Part shown: in pieces, positions 25,249 to 33,530 of the stretch
Layout: every line of letters begins with the position of its first letter
Position numbering within the stretch: position 1 is the stretch's first letter
From: Pseudomonadota bacterium
GTDB lineage: Bacteria > Pseudomonadota > Alphaproteobacteria > Micropepsales > Micropepsaceae
Direction: 5' to 3'
NCBI GenBank assembly: GCA_018241025.1
Contig: JAFEEQ010000011.1
Location: 124,001-188,000, forward strand
Length of the DNA: 64,000 nucleotides
The notes under the pieces: generated by a model
The model's input: only the letters and a program-made list of their open reading frames with translations
Database searches by the model: none
Told to the model about the DNA's origin: nothing
Translations under genes and position numbers: made by a program

Positions 25249-25599
25249 TTAGCGGCCGACGCCGGCGCGCACGAGTTCGGGGCCGAGTTTTCCCGTAGCC
25301 CAGAGGCCCGCCATCCGGAAGTCCGAGATCAGCGACCAGAGCGGGTGGGTGAAGGTCGCGGGCCGGTTCTTCTCGACGAAGAAATGCGCGATCCAGGCCG
25401 GACCATAGCCGGCGGCCAGGGCGGCATAGCCCAGCCAGCCGTAGCCAAGGGCGATGGATCCGGCGACGCAGCCAAGTGCCAGCGCGGTCCCGGCATAGTG
25501 CAGGGCGCGCGTCGCCGGCTTCGCGTGCTCCTGCAGGTAATAAGGCCAGAAATCCGCATAGGACGTGATCGGCCGGTTGCTGTGCGCGGTCTCGCTCAT
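25249..25599 (-). CDS. Mpo1-like (DUF962) membrane protein
   Basis: A 116-residue membrane protein with the DUF962/Mpo1 motifs YYLQEHAKPATRALHYAGT and AWIAHFFVEKNRPATFTHP, including the conserved histidines. The yeast homologue Mpo1 is an Fe(II) dioxygenase in alpha-oxidation of 2-hydroxy fatty acids; a similar activity is possible here. The start overlaps the stop of the CAP-domain gene (ATGA). Confidence 0.88.
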   Translation of the reverse strand: MSETAHSNRPITSYADFWPYYLQEHAKPATRALHYAGTALALGCVAGSIALGYGWLGYAALAAGYGPAWIAHFFVEKNRPATFTHPLWSLISDFRMAGLWATGKLGPELVRAGVGR

Positions 25600-26249
25600 T
25601 CGTGCGTCCCTTCGCTGCCGCGCAGATTCGGTTCGGGCGGCGGCGCAGCGCCGGTGGCTGCGTCCGGCACCGGGGTGGCGACCGACGGCACGTTGCTTCC
25701 GGTATGCGGTCCAAGTCCCAGATCGGTCGAGAACAGCTGCATCACATAGATCGTATCACCGTTGACTGCGGCGCCGATACCGGTGTGGTCGTAGTCCGCG
25801 AAGGCGAGGTTCTTCTTGTGCGGCTCGCTCGCCAGCCAGGAATCGACGAAGCGCCGGGCGAGGGCATCGACATCGATGGCTGCCGATGGCGTGAAATACT
25901 GCGCGGCGATGTTCTCGCCCAGAAGGCCCTGGAAGCGCGCATCTTCCGCCATCAGCAGCGTTGCCGCGGTCTCGCCGTCTGGCGCGACATGGGCCATGTA
26001 TTTCTTGGCCGCCATGTCTTCGACCCGCTTGCGCGCGATGGCTGATAGCTCCGGATCGATCATCAGCGGCTTGGCCTTGGGATCGATGCGCTGGCGCTCA
26101 TCCGCCACCAAGACGGCGATGCGCTGTTCCAGCGCTGGCATGAGGGTCTTGGGATCGGGCGGCGGCGGAGGGGTTATGAAGTTCTCGACCGTCGAGCAGC
26201 CGGTGCAGGCGACGAGCAGAAGCGCGGCGATGAACGGACGCAGATTCAC
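25596..26249 (-). CDS. CAP-domain (SCP-like) lipoprotein
   Basis: A 217-residue protein from GTG 26249. The signal peptide has a lipobox, LLVAC, so Cys 15 is probably acylated (a second Cys follows at 18). A Pro-rich spacer leads to the CAP domain with the conserved H in KKYMAHVAPDG, the GENIAAQYF stretch and the late histidines in SEPHKKNLAFADYDHTGIG. CAP proteins in bacteria have varied, mostly undefined extracytoplasmic roles. It overlaps the Mpo1-like gene by 4 nt. Confidence 0.88.
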   Translation of the reverse strand: MNLRPFIAALLLVACTGCSTVENFITPPPPPDPKTLMPALEQRIAVLVADERQRIDPKAKPLMIDPELSAIARKRVEDMAAKKYMAHVAPDGETAATLLMAEDARFQGLLGENIAAQYFTPSAAIDVDALARRFVDSWLASEPHKKNLAFADYDHTGIGAAVNGDTIYVMQLFSTDLGLGPHTGSNVPSVATPVPDAATGAAPPPEPNLRGSEGTHE

Positions 26250-26299
26250 GAAAGGGTCCCCCGATCTGCGGGGACCGTAACCCGTCCGCGCCGCCCGGG

Positions 26300-26974
26300 C
26301 TAGCGCGCCTCGCTGCCGTGACGGGCGGGGTCGCGCAGCCAGAACACATAGGACATCCCGACACTGAGTGCGGCGGCCGCGATCAGGAGCCCGACGAACA
26401 GCCGCATGCCTTCTTCCGTCGGAAGGCCGAAAGCCGCGGCGAAGCCGATCGCGCCGACCGCGATGAACAGCTTGCCCGCAAGGCTGTGCGTGCGCTGCCA
26501 GGAATATTCGCTCGACAGCGTCCACGGCGTGCGCACGCCGCCGAGGAACATCGAGCGTGTCTTGCCGAGATAATTGCCGATCACGATCAGCAACAGCGAA
26601 ACCGCCGCCTCGATCAGGTTGCCGAACGGCGCGCCGGCATGCAGCGTCGAATAGAGCGCCATGCCATGAATTGCTGCCATCAGCAGGATGGTGCCGATCC
26701 AGACGACGTGGAAGAACTTGCGGCTCCGCTCCAGATTGCCGCGCCGCGGCTCGAGCCACGGGATGACCGCGAAGACGAGCGTGATGAGCGCGGCCATCGC
26801 CGGCGCCATGAATACGCCGTAGGAGGCGGGCGCGTAGCGGTTTGCGATCCCGTCGGCATTCCAGTGGATCGGCACCATGGCGCCCGGCGGAAGCTGGAAC
26901 CACACGGCAAGGCTCGCTGCAACCATGGCCGCGACGATCGCAAGACTGAGCATCAGCGTATTGCGGTTGTTCAT
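26300..26974 (-). CDS. SdpI-family membrane protein (DUF1648)
   Basis: A 224-residue inner-membrane protein with about six helices. The N-terminal DUF1648 signature is VPIHWNADGIANRYAP; the C-terminal SdpI part includes NYLGKTRSMFLGGVRTPWTL. In Bacillus subtilis SdpI gives immunity to the SdpC toxin and sequesters the SdpR repressor at the membrane. It overlaps the stop of the SdpR-like gene by 4 nt, as in that model. No SdpC-like toxin gene is visible. Confidence 0.9.
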   Translation of the reverse strand: MNNRNTLMLSLAIVAAMVAASLAVWFQLPPGAMVPIHWNADGIANRYAPASYGVFMAPAMAALITLVFAVIPWLEPRRGNLERSRKFFHVVWIGTILLMAAIHGMALYSTLHAGAPFGNLIEAAVSLLLIVIGNYLGKTRSMFLGGVRTPWTLSSEYSWQRTHSLAGKLFIAVGAIGFAAAFGLPTEEGMRLFVGLLIAAAALSVGMSYVFWLRDPARHGSEAR

Positions 26975-27246
26975 GACGTCTTCTCCTTGCCCATGCCGGC
27001 CAGATCCATCAGCGCCGATGTGGCCTCTTCCAGAACGCTCATGTTGACGTGATAGATGATCGTCGTGCCCTGACGCTCGGTGGTCACCAGATCGGCGGCC
27101 TTCAGGACCGCGAAGTGGCCGCTCAGCGTCGGTTTCGCCAGATCGAATTTGTCTGCCAGTTCGCCGGCGCTCATCGGCCGCTTGCGCAGGAGCTTCAGCA
27201 CCTTGCGCCGCACCGGATGAGCCAGGGCATCGAATACATCGCTCAT
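26971..27246 (-). CDS. SdpR-like ArsR-family repressor
   Basis: A 91-residue winged-helix regulator: FDALAHPVRRKVLKLL, ELADKFDLAKPTLSGHFAVL (recognition helix) and RQGTTIIYHVN (wing). It has no metal-binding cysteines, as in SdpR autorepressors. It is the first gene of a two-gene operon with the SdpI-like gene, and a strong dyad directly touches its start codon, which suggests autoregulation. Confidence 0.92.
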   Translation of the reverse strand: MSDVFDALAHPVRRKVLKLLRKRPMSAGELADKFDLAKPTLSGHFAVLKAADLVTTERQGTTIIYHVNMSVLEEATSALMDLAGMGKEKTS

Positions 27247-27275
27247 ATTTTGTTATTTAGGGAAATACCAAAATA
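27246..27275. promoter_or_regulatory. 30-bp operator-like dyad of the sdpR-sdpI-like operon
   Basis: Two 13-nt arms (27246-27258 and 27263-27275) match as inverted repeats in 12 of 13 positions around a 4-nt centre. The site is AT-rich in otherwise GC-rich DNA and begins at the first base of the ATG. It probably overlaps the promoter; a repressor bound here would block the operon. Confidence 0.75.
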
Positions 27276-27311
27276 AGTCAAGCGCGGACCGAACGCCGCT
27301 GTTGCGGGGCT

Positions 27312-27860
27312 TCAGTGCGCGGCGTGGCGCAGGCGCAGATAGACCGGATAGCGCAGCGAGAAGGTGAGGGCGGCGGCGAGCAGCACGAGACCGATGGCGG
27401 CGGACAGCGTCACCGGCATCGCAATGAACAGCGTCGCGGCCGCATCGGCTGCCGTCATCGCCGCCAGCGCCGCGACCCAGGCGCCGGTCACGACATAGTT
27501 GGTGCGGCGGAACAATGGCGTATCCCACTCCTCGGGCGCGGTCTGCTCGCGCGCATATTGCAGCGTGAACGGCTCGTGCAAGGCCAGCGAGGCGATCATG
27601 ATCGCCAGCATTCCGCCGTTCACCGCCAGCAGCACGGACCCGAAGGTCAGTCCCGGCTCGATGAAGCCCTTGAACAGGGCCAGCAGTCCGAACAGCGCCG
27701 TGCTGCCGCCGTCCAGCGTCTTGAGCACCTGGGTGTCGAGGAACGATCGCATGCCGAGCGTGAAGGCGGCGGCGAACGCGGCCCACAGCGCGACGTCGGG
27801 CGACAGGCCCATCAGAACTGAGAAAAGAATGAACGGCACGAAGCCCAGGACGAGATTCAT
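27312..27860 (-). CDS. integral membrane protein of unknown function
   Basis: A 182-residue protein with about five hydrophobic segments (near 4-28, 47-70, 74-92, 125-148, 155-173) and a short polar loop REQTAPEEWDTPLFRRTN between the third and fourth. I do not recognise the family. It lies between the SdpR-like gene (upstream control region at 27246-27275 points the other way only in the sense of spacing, same strand) and a perfect palindrome that ends the next gene. Probably an independent unit. Confidence 0.7.
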   Translation of the reverse strand: MNLVLGFVPFILFSVLMGLSPDVALWAAFAAAFTLGMRSFLDTQVLKTLDGGSTALFGLLALFKGFIEPGLTFGSVLLAVNGGMLAIMIASLALHEPFTLQYAREQTAPEEWDTPLFRRTNYVVTGAWVAALAAMTAADAAATLFIAMPVTLSAAIGLVLLAAALTFSLRYPVYLRLRHAAH

Positions 27861-27880
27861 CGCCAGTCCAGGAAAAGCAC

Positions 27881-27908
27881 GGCGCCGGAGCCCATGGGCT
27901 CCGGCGCC
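27881..27908 (-). terminator. perfect 28-bp palindrome, terminator of the TPR gene
   Basis: The sequence from GGCGCCGGAGCCC to GGGCTCCGGCGCC is a perfect palindrome with no unpaired centre. On the minus strand it follows the TPR gene stop (27915) and is itself followed by CTTTTCC, consistent with a terminator. Confidence 0.8.
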
Positions 27909-27914
27909 GGATCA

Positions 27915-29204
27915 TTACTGCTGCGGCGTGGTGGCGTACTTGTTGCCGAGATAGAGCAGCCACAGGTGCTGCGCCTTGGCCCAGCCGGGCACCGTGGTGC
28001 TTACGGCATTGAACGCTGCCGTTGCCCCGGCCGTGTCGCCGGTCTGCACCAGCGCTTCGCCGAGCACCATGTTGGCCTCGGTCATGTCGACCTTGGCGCC
28101 GCCCTTCTTGATCGCTCGCCGGACCGCGGTGACCGCATCTGCATAACGGCCATAGCCGTAATAGGTCTCGGCCAGTTTCAGGTCGAACTCGCCGCTCGGC
28201 GACTTCTCGGCAATGGCCGCGAAGCTGTCGAGACTCTTGCGGTCCGCCGCAGCGCGGGTGCGCGCGGACGCGATCTGCGATGCGACGTTGCCGCTGTTCT
28301 GGAGTTTCCCGGACGACAATCCCTTCTGGAAGATGGCGTCCGCCTCGACCGGGTAGTTGGCCTGCAGCGCAACACCGCCCATGATCTGGTAGTCATCGCC
28401 GCTGGCGGTCGCCTTCACCACCTCGCGCAGGCGGTAGATATGAAGCGCCTCGATGTTGGTGATGCCCTTCACGCCGACAGCGAAGTCGATGATCTGACCC
28501 CAGTTGTCCGGATCGTTGTAATAGGTGACCAGCGTCTCGAGCGACTTCAGGGCCGCGTCCTGCTGGTTGGACTTCAACTGTGCGCTGAACAGGATTTCCA
28601 GCGCGCCGTGATCCGGCGCCGATCCTGCCGGCGTCGCGGCGAGCATCTGGTTCACCGTCGCGATCGCATTGGCATAGTCCTGCGAGTAGTAATAGGCCTC
28701 CGACATCGTGGCCAGCACCTTCGGATCCGGTGCGCCGCCAAGTGCGATGAACGCCTTGGCGTATTTGATGCCGGCGGCATAGTTCTTCTGGTTGGTCGCA
28801 AGCAGCGCGGCGACGCGCAGCGTCGAGGCCTTCTCTTCCGGCGTCACCATTTCGAGCGCCGGCGAATCCGCCATCGCGCCATAAGCCGTGGCCGCGGTCG
28901 CATAGTCGTTTTCGTGGATCGCGGCATTGCCGAGGAATTCGTTGATCTTGTAGGTGTCGAACGGCGTCTGGTCGGGCAGGGCCTGGGCCTGCTTGATCAG
29001 TTCCATCGCGCCGGCGAAATCGTTCGCCTGCATCTTGTCGGCGGCGGGCTTGAGTATCTTGGCAACCGGTGCGGTCACCGAAGGCCCGCTGGATTTCGCG
29101 ATCGCCGGAGTCAGCGGCACAGTGACCGCGAACATCGTGGCGGACCCCATCAGGCACGCCATCAGTGCGGCCCGGACGAAACGCTTGTTCATGAATTTCC
29201 TCAT
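27915..29204 (-). CDS. periplasmic TPR-like repeat protein
   Basis: A 429-residue exported protein. The first 36 residues form a signal peptide (cleavage after AIA); starts at 29204 or 29189 are both possible. The rest is helical and TPR-like: repeated patterns such as NDYATAATAYGAM, KNYAAGIKYAKAFIALG, QDYANAIATVNQML and GRYADAVTAVRRAIKKG. Probably a protein-interaction scaffold in the periplasm. No partner is clear from the neighbours. Confidence 0.78.
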   Translation of the reverse strand: MRKFMNKRFVRAALMACLMGSATMFAVTVPLTPAIAKSSGPSVTAPVAKILKPAADKMQANDFAGAMELIKQAQALPDQTPFDTYKINEFLGNAAIHENDYATAATAYGAMADSPALEMVTPEEKASTLRVAALLATNQKNYAAGIKYAKAFIALGGAPDPKVLATMSEAYYYSQDYANAIATVNQMLAATPAGSAPDHGALEILFSAQLKSNQQDAALKSLETLVTYYNDPDNWGQIIDFAVGVKGITNIEALHIYRLREVVKATASGDDYQIMGGVALQANYPVEADAIFQKGLSSGKLQNSGNVASQIASARTRAAADRKSLDSFAAIAEKSPSGEFDLKLAETYYGYGRYADAVTAVRRAIKKGGAKVDMTEANMVLGEALVQTGDTAGATAAFNAVSTTVPGWAKAQHLWLLYLGNKYATTPQQ

Positions 29205-29349
29205 TTGGCTGGAAGCGTGCGCTTAAGCGACCCCTCGCATGGCGCATCTTGTTTGCTATTGCAACTTTAGTATGGCGGACGCGCGTTTCCAACGTGCCGG
29301 TTCCACCATATTGCAGTGCAGCGTCAAAGCGCATATCCCTCGGATTGCC

Positions 29350-29760
29350 ATGCCGAACGCCTTAACCACGCTTCCGCCCGAGGCGGAGAACATTTCCCGC
29401 GGCGGATTCAACCTGCACGCGGGTCCGATCTATCGCCTCGCGGACGAGGACGAGGTGCGGCGTTTCGCACTTCCGGTGGAGGAGAAACATCTGAACGGCT
29501 CCGGCAACGTGCATGGCGGGCTGATCATGACCTTCGCGGACATCGCGATGAGCCAGACCAGTCGCGTAGTTTCGGGCGCCCCGGCCTGTGCGACGGTTTC
29601 ACTGACCTGCGACTTCGTTGGCCCGGGCAAGGCTGGAGACATACTGGAAGCTCGCGTGCAGGTTACACGCAAGACGCGCACGCTTGTCTTTCTCTCCGCC
29701 GACATCGTTGTCGGCGACCGCCAGGTCGCGGCCGCGACCGGCCTGTGGAAGATCGGTTAG
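29350..29760 (+). CDS. hotdog-fold thioesterase (PaaI type), first of a tandem pair
   Basis: A 136-residue protein (ATG 29350 chosen because the fold and the paralogue start there). The PaaI signature NVHGGLIMTFADIAMSQ lies near residue 56, followed by VSLTCDFVGPGKAGD. The family hydrolyses acyl-CoA thioesters, often phenylacetyl- or fatty acyl-CoA. It is followed after 3 nt by a paralogue of the same size. Confidence 0.88.
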   Translation: MPNALTTLPPEAENISRGGFNLHAGPIYRLADEDEVRRFALPVEEKHLNGSGNVHGGLIMTFADIAMSQTSRVVSGAPACATVSLTCDFVGPGKAGDILEARVQVTRKTRTLVFLSADIVVGDRQVAAATGLWKIG

Positions 29761-29763
29761 CGC

Positions 29764-30168
29764 ATGCGCGCACCGGAAGGCTTCATCGAAACCCGCCTCA
29801 TCGATCCGTTCGAGCGTCACGTCGGGCCGATCTATGAGCGTGGTGATCCGGGATCGAAGGTCTTCGGTCTTCGCATCGACGATCGTCATGTGAACATGCG
29901 CGGTGTCATTCATGGCGGCATGCTGATGACCTTTGCCGACGCCGCCTTCGGCCAGGCGGCATGGGACGCCACCGATCACGGCGACGTCGTGACGCTCAAC
30001 ATGCAGAGCCAGTTTCTCGCACCGGCCAAGTCCGGCGACTGGCTCGAGGTCGCGCCGGTGCTGACACGGCGCACGCGCGCGCTCCTTTTCCTCCGCGGCG
30101 ACTTTCTGGTCGACGGTGCGCCGGTTTTCTCGGTGGCGAGCGTGTGGAAGATCCTCGGTCAGCCGTAG
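29764..30168 (+). CDS. hotdog-fold thioesterase (PaaI type), second of a tandem pair
   Basis: A 134-residue paralogue of the preceding protein: shared elements are HVGPIYERGD compared with HAGPIYRLAD, MRGVIHGGMLMTFADAAFGQ, and the ending VASVWKILG compared with ATGLWKIG. It starts 3 nt after the first stop, so the two are probably co-translated and could form a heterodimer or hetero-tetramer; that is inference. Confidence 0.88.
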   Translation: MRAPEGFIETRLIDPFERHVGPIYERGDPGSKVFGLRIDDRHVNMRGVIHGGMLMTFADAAFGQAAWDATDHGDVVTLNMQSQFLAPAKSGDWLEVAPVLTRRTRALLFLRGDFLVDGAPVFSVASVWKILGQP

Positions 30169-30265
30169 GATCCACCTGAAGCCCCGATTAACGCTTCGTT
30201 CAGCTTAAGGCGGTGTTTACCGCGCTATGCCTAGTCTTGCGGCATCCAGGGATGGAGGCATTCCC

Positions 30266-31081
30266 ATGGGGCGGCAGGACGCCACCCTTTTCAGCACGCA
30301 GGCGATGTTCCGGCTGAACGGCCGCGTCGCGTTCGTCTCCGCCGCGCCGGGCCATCTCGGACGCGCGATGACGCGCGCGCTTGCCTCCGCCGGCGCTCAT
30401 GTGATCGTCAATGCGCGCGACGATGCGAAGCTCGCCGCGTTCGAATCCGAATTGTCCGATGAGGGTTTTTCCGTCGAGCGTGCCGCTTTCGATGTCGCCG
30501 ATGCGGATTCCGTCCGTCGATTCTTTGCGGCGCGCGACCGGATCGACATCCTCGTCAACAATGCGATCAGCATGACGGGCAAGCCGTTCGACGCGCTGGC
30601 GCCGTCGGATTTCGCCACCACCTACGCCAGTTCGGTGACGGCAGCCTTCGAAGCTGTGCGCGCCGCGCGTCCGGCGCTGCGTGCAGCCGCCGCTGCGACC
30701 GGCCAGGCGAGCGTGATCAACATTGCCTCGATGTACGGTGTCGTTTCACCCGACGCCCGGCTCTACGATTCCCCCCGCAAGCAGAGCCCATTCCACTACG
30801 GCCCCGCCAAGGCCGCTCTGCTGCAGCTCACCCGCCACCTCGCGGCCGAGCTTGGCGCCGAAAACATCCGCGTGAATGCCCTGGTGCCGGGACCGTTCCC
30901 GCGCCCCGAAGTCCAGTCCGCCGATCCCGCCTTCGCCGGCCGTCTGGCCGCGCGCACCATGCTCGGCCGTCTCGGCGACGCCGCGGAGATCGCGGGGCCG
31001 CTCCTGTTCCTCGCCTCGCCGGCTGCGTCGTTCATGACCGGCCAGGCGCTCACAGTCGATGGCGGCTGGACGGCCTGGTGA
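30266..31081 (+). CDS. SDR-family oxidoreductase
   Basis: A 271-residue SDR. ATG 30266 has GGAGG 7 nt upstream; an in-frame ATG at 30227 lacks one. The cofactor loop is SAAPGHLGRAM, a degenerate form of the usual TGxxxGxG, followed by NNAISM and the catalytic YGPAKAALLQL. The C-terminus ends in GQALTVDGGWTAW. Substrate unknown. It overlaps nothing but is 10 nt from the next gene, so the two may be co-transcribed. Confidence 0.87.
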   Translation: MGRQDATLFSTQAMFRLNGRVAFVSAAPGHLGRAMTRALASAGAHVIVNARDDAKLAAFESELSDEGFSVERAAFDVADADSVRRFFAARDRIDILVNNAISMTGKPFDALAPSDFATTYASSVTAAFEAVRAARPALRAAAAATGQASVINIASMYGVVSPDARLYDSPRKQSPFHYGPAKAALLQLTRHLAAELGAENIRVNALVPGPFPRPEVQSADPAFAGRLAARTMLGRLGDAAEIAGPLLFLASPAASFMTGQALTVDGGWTAW

Positions 31082-31091
31082 GGTAGACTCC

Positions 31092-32930
31092 ATGAACATG
31101 GCGTTCCTTTCCTCCTTCAAGATCGGTCCCGACACCGTCTACCCGGACTCGCTCCGCCAGCGGCTGCGCGGCTTCCCGCTGCTCGAGGATGTCAGCGACG
31201 CCGCGATCAAGCGCCTTCTGTCCGAAGCCAACTGGTTCGGACTGCCGGGCGGCATGCTGCTGAAGCGTGACGGCGAGAACGATCAGGCCGTGTTCCTTGT
31301 CATCTCCGGTTCGCTCGGCGTCTTCGCCGAGGACGAACACGGCCATCGCCGGCTCGTCGCCCATGTCCCGGCCGGCGAGACCGTCGGTGAGATGTCGATG
31401 ATCATGGAAAGCCGCGAGCATTCGGCTCAGCTCGTGGCCCTGCGCGACAGTGAGCTCCTGCGTGTTCCGCCCGCGGCCTTTGACGCCTTGATCGGCCGCC
31501 ATCCAAGGGTGATGCGCAACATGATGCGGGTGCTGATCAAGCGCCTGCAGGACACCACGCGCTCCGCGACCGACAAGGCGCGACCCAAGACCTTCGCCAT
31601 CGTCCCGCTTCAAGAAGGCCTCGAACAATCGCCCATCGCGCATCGCATCGCGGCGGCGCTGGTGAACATGGGCTCGAAGGCGGCGGTGCTCGATTCAAGC
31701 TGCGCCGAGCAGCCGGGCGAATGGTTCGCGAATTTCGAATCCTCGCACGACATCGTGTTCTATCGCGGCGATACGCCCGACAGCGCCTGGACCCATCAAT
31801 GCCTGCGCCAGGCCGATCGCGTCTTCATGTTCGCGCGCGTCGACCGTCCCTTGCCCGAGCGTGCGCTGGAGCTTCCGGCCCTGAAGGAACGTGCCAGCGG
31901 ATTGCCGCAGCTTCTGCTCGTGCATCCGACGACCGGCGGCAAGGCGCTCGACGAGCATTTCGCGGTGCGCGGCGGGTTGTTCGAGTCCCATCATCACATC
32001 CGCGTCGGCCGCGCCGAGGACATCAAGCGTCTCGCCCGCTTCATCGCCGGCCGTGCCGTCGGCCTCGTGCTCGCCGGCGGCGGCGCGCGCGGATTCGCCC
32101 ATATCGGCGTGGTCAAGGCGCTGGTCGAGGCCGGCGTGCCGTTCGACACCATCGGCGGTACCAGCATGGGTGCGCTGATCGCAGCCGGCCTCGCCTGCGA
32201 ATGGAGCATCGACGAGCTCACCACGCGCATGCGCGATGCCTTCGTCAACGGCAATCCGATCAACGATTACACGCTGCCGCTGATCGCCATGGTGCGCGGT
32301 GCCAAGGTGACGAAGCTGCTGCAGGACAACTATGGCGAGATGCGCATCGAGGAGCTGCCGAAGCCGTTCTTCTGCGTCTCCTCGGATCTGACCACGGGTC
32401 GCGTCCATGTCCATCGCACCGGTCTTTTGTGGCGCGCGCTACGCGCCTCGATCGCGCTGCCGGGCATCCTGCCGCCGGTGACCCACAATGGCCATCTCCT
32501 CGTCGATGGCGGGCTGATGAACAACCTGCCGGTCGACGTGATGGCAGAGCGCTCACCCGGCCCGATCATCGCTTCCGACGTCACCGGCGAGATCGATCTC
32601 AAGGTTCGCGACGACAAATATGGCGAGCGGCCCTGGTGGTGGCTGATCGGCCAGCGCATGGCCGGCACGCCGTCGATCATCTCGATCCTGATGCGCTCGG
32701 GAACCGTCGGCTCGGAAGTCCAGCGTCGCATGGCGCGCGAGCAGGCCAACTACATGTTCGAGCCGCCGCTCAACGGCGTGGGCCTGCGCGACTGGCGCGC
32801 CTTCGACCGCTGCATCGCCGAGGGCTACGAGCACGCGCTGCGCATGATCGAGGCGCATGGCGTCCCGCTCACCGAAGTCTGGGCCGAAGGTCCCGCGGTC
32901 TCCATCGAGCACCACGTCGCGGCCGAGTAG
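31092..32930 (+). CDS. patatin-like phospholipase with cyclic-nucleotide-binding domain
   Basis: A 612-residue protein of the RssA/NTE type. Residues about 20-140 are a cNMP-binding-like domain (GGMLLKRDGENDQAVFLVIS, AGETVGEMSMI), then a linker, then the patatin domain from about residue 315: LAGGGARGFAHIGVV (oxyanion), GGTSMGAL with the nucleophile serine, and LVDGGLMNNLP with the catalytic aspartate. It should release fatty acids from phospholipids under control of the N-terminal domain. GAGG lies ahead of the start, overlapping the SDR stop. Confidence 0.9.
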   Translation: MNMAFLSSFKIGPDTVYPDSLRQRLRGFPLLEDVSDAAIKRLLSEANWFGLPGGMLLKRDGENDQAVFLVISGSLGVFAEDEHGHRRLVAHVPAGETVGEMSMIMESREHSAQLVALRDSELLRVPPAAFDALIGRHPRVMRNMMRVLIKRLQDTTRSATDKARPKTFAIVPLQEGLEQSPIAHRIAAALVNMGSKAAVLDSSCAEQPGEWFANFESSHDIVFYRGDTPDSAWTHQCLRQADRVFMFARVDRPLPERALELPALKERASGLPQLLLVHPTTGGKALDEHFAVRGGLFESHHHIRVGRAEDIKRLARFIAGRAVGLVLAGGGARGFAHIGVVKALVEAGVPFDTIGGTSMGALIAAGLACEWSIDELTTRMRDAFVNGNPINDYTLPLIAMVRGAKVTKLLQDNYGEMRIEELPKPFFCVSSDLTTGRVHVHRTGLLWRALRASIALPGILPPVTHNGHLLVDGGLMNNLPVDVMAERSPGPIIASDVTGEIDLKVRDDKYGERPWWWLIGQRMAGTPSIISILMRSGTVGSEVQRRMAREQANYMFEPPLNGVGLRDWRAFDRCIAEGYEHALRMIEAHGVPLTEVWAEGPAVSIEHHVAAE

Positions 32931-32936
32931 GGCGCT

Positions 32937-33527
32937 CTACCAGGGCCACCACCGGCGCGGGCTTCGAATCGCAGCGTCCAGCTGCTCGAAGCCGCGGCGC
33001 AGCGCGCTCTCATGCCCGGCGAATACCGCGCCGGCGTCGATAGTGCCTTCGTTCGCCTTGATGCGATCCTTCGTCAGCTTCAGCCCCGGCATCGTGCCGA
33101 CCGGCTTCATATGCAGTCCCTTGAGCACCTCGCGCAGCTGTCGTGCACACCGGCTGCCGCCATGCGAACCGTAGGTCACGATCAGCGCGGGCTTGCCGGA
33201 CCACTCCTTGTAGAGATGGTCGAGTGCATTCTTCAGCGCCGCAGGATAGCCCCAATTGTATTGCGGCGTGACGAAAACAAAACCCTTCGCCGCCGCGATC
33301 TTCCGGCTCCAGTCGCGAGTGCATTCGGTGTCGTAGGGATGCGCGGCCGGAATGCCGGCCTCGTCGTCCATCGGCAGCGGCCAATCCCTCAGATCGACGA
33401 CCTCCATCGGGACCTGCGCGATTTCGCGCCCGACCGCGCCCACCCAATCCGCAACGTCGCGGCAGATCCGTTGCTTGCGCACGCTGCCCACGATGACAAG
33501 AATCCCGCTTTCGTGTATCATACACAT
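32937..33527 (-). CDS. NADPH-dependent FMN reductase
   Basis: A 196-residue flavodoxin-fold reductase: ILVIVGSVRKQRICRDVADW (phosphate loop), VDLRDWPLPM, and VTPQYNWGYPAALKNALDHL (flavin contact), all typical. It reduces FMN or quinones with NAD(P)H. Starts at 33527 and 33521 are both ATG. It is divergent from the MarR gene with almost no spacer and is the likely regulatory target. Confidence 0.9.
   Translation of the reverse strand: MCMIHESGILVIVGSVRKQRICRDVADWVGAVGREIAQVPMEVVDLRDWPLPMDDEAGIPAAHPYDTECTRDWSRKIAAAKGFVFVTPQYNWGYPAALKNALDHLYKEWSGKPALIVTYGSHGGSRCARQLREVLKGLHMKPVGTMPGLKLTKDRIKANEGTIDAGAVFAGHESALRRGFEQLDAAIRSPRRWWPW
33513..33525. promoter_or_regulatory. palindromic operator candidate between FMN reductase and MarR genes
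   Basis: GTGTATCATACAC is a perfect 6-bp dyad around one base. A half-like motif, ATACACAT, recurs at 33520-33527 and 33566-33573. The position, over the two start codons, suits autoregulation by the MarR protein. Confidence 0.6.
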
Positions 33528-33530
33528 AAT

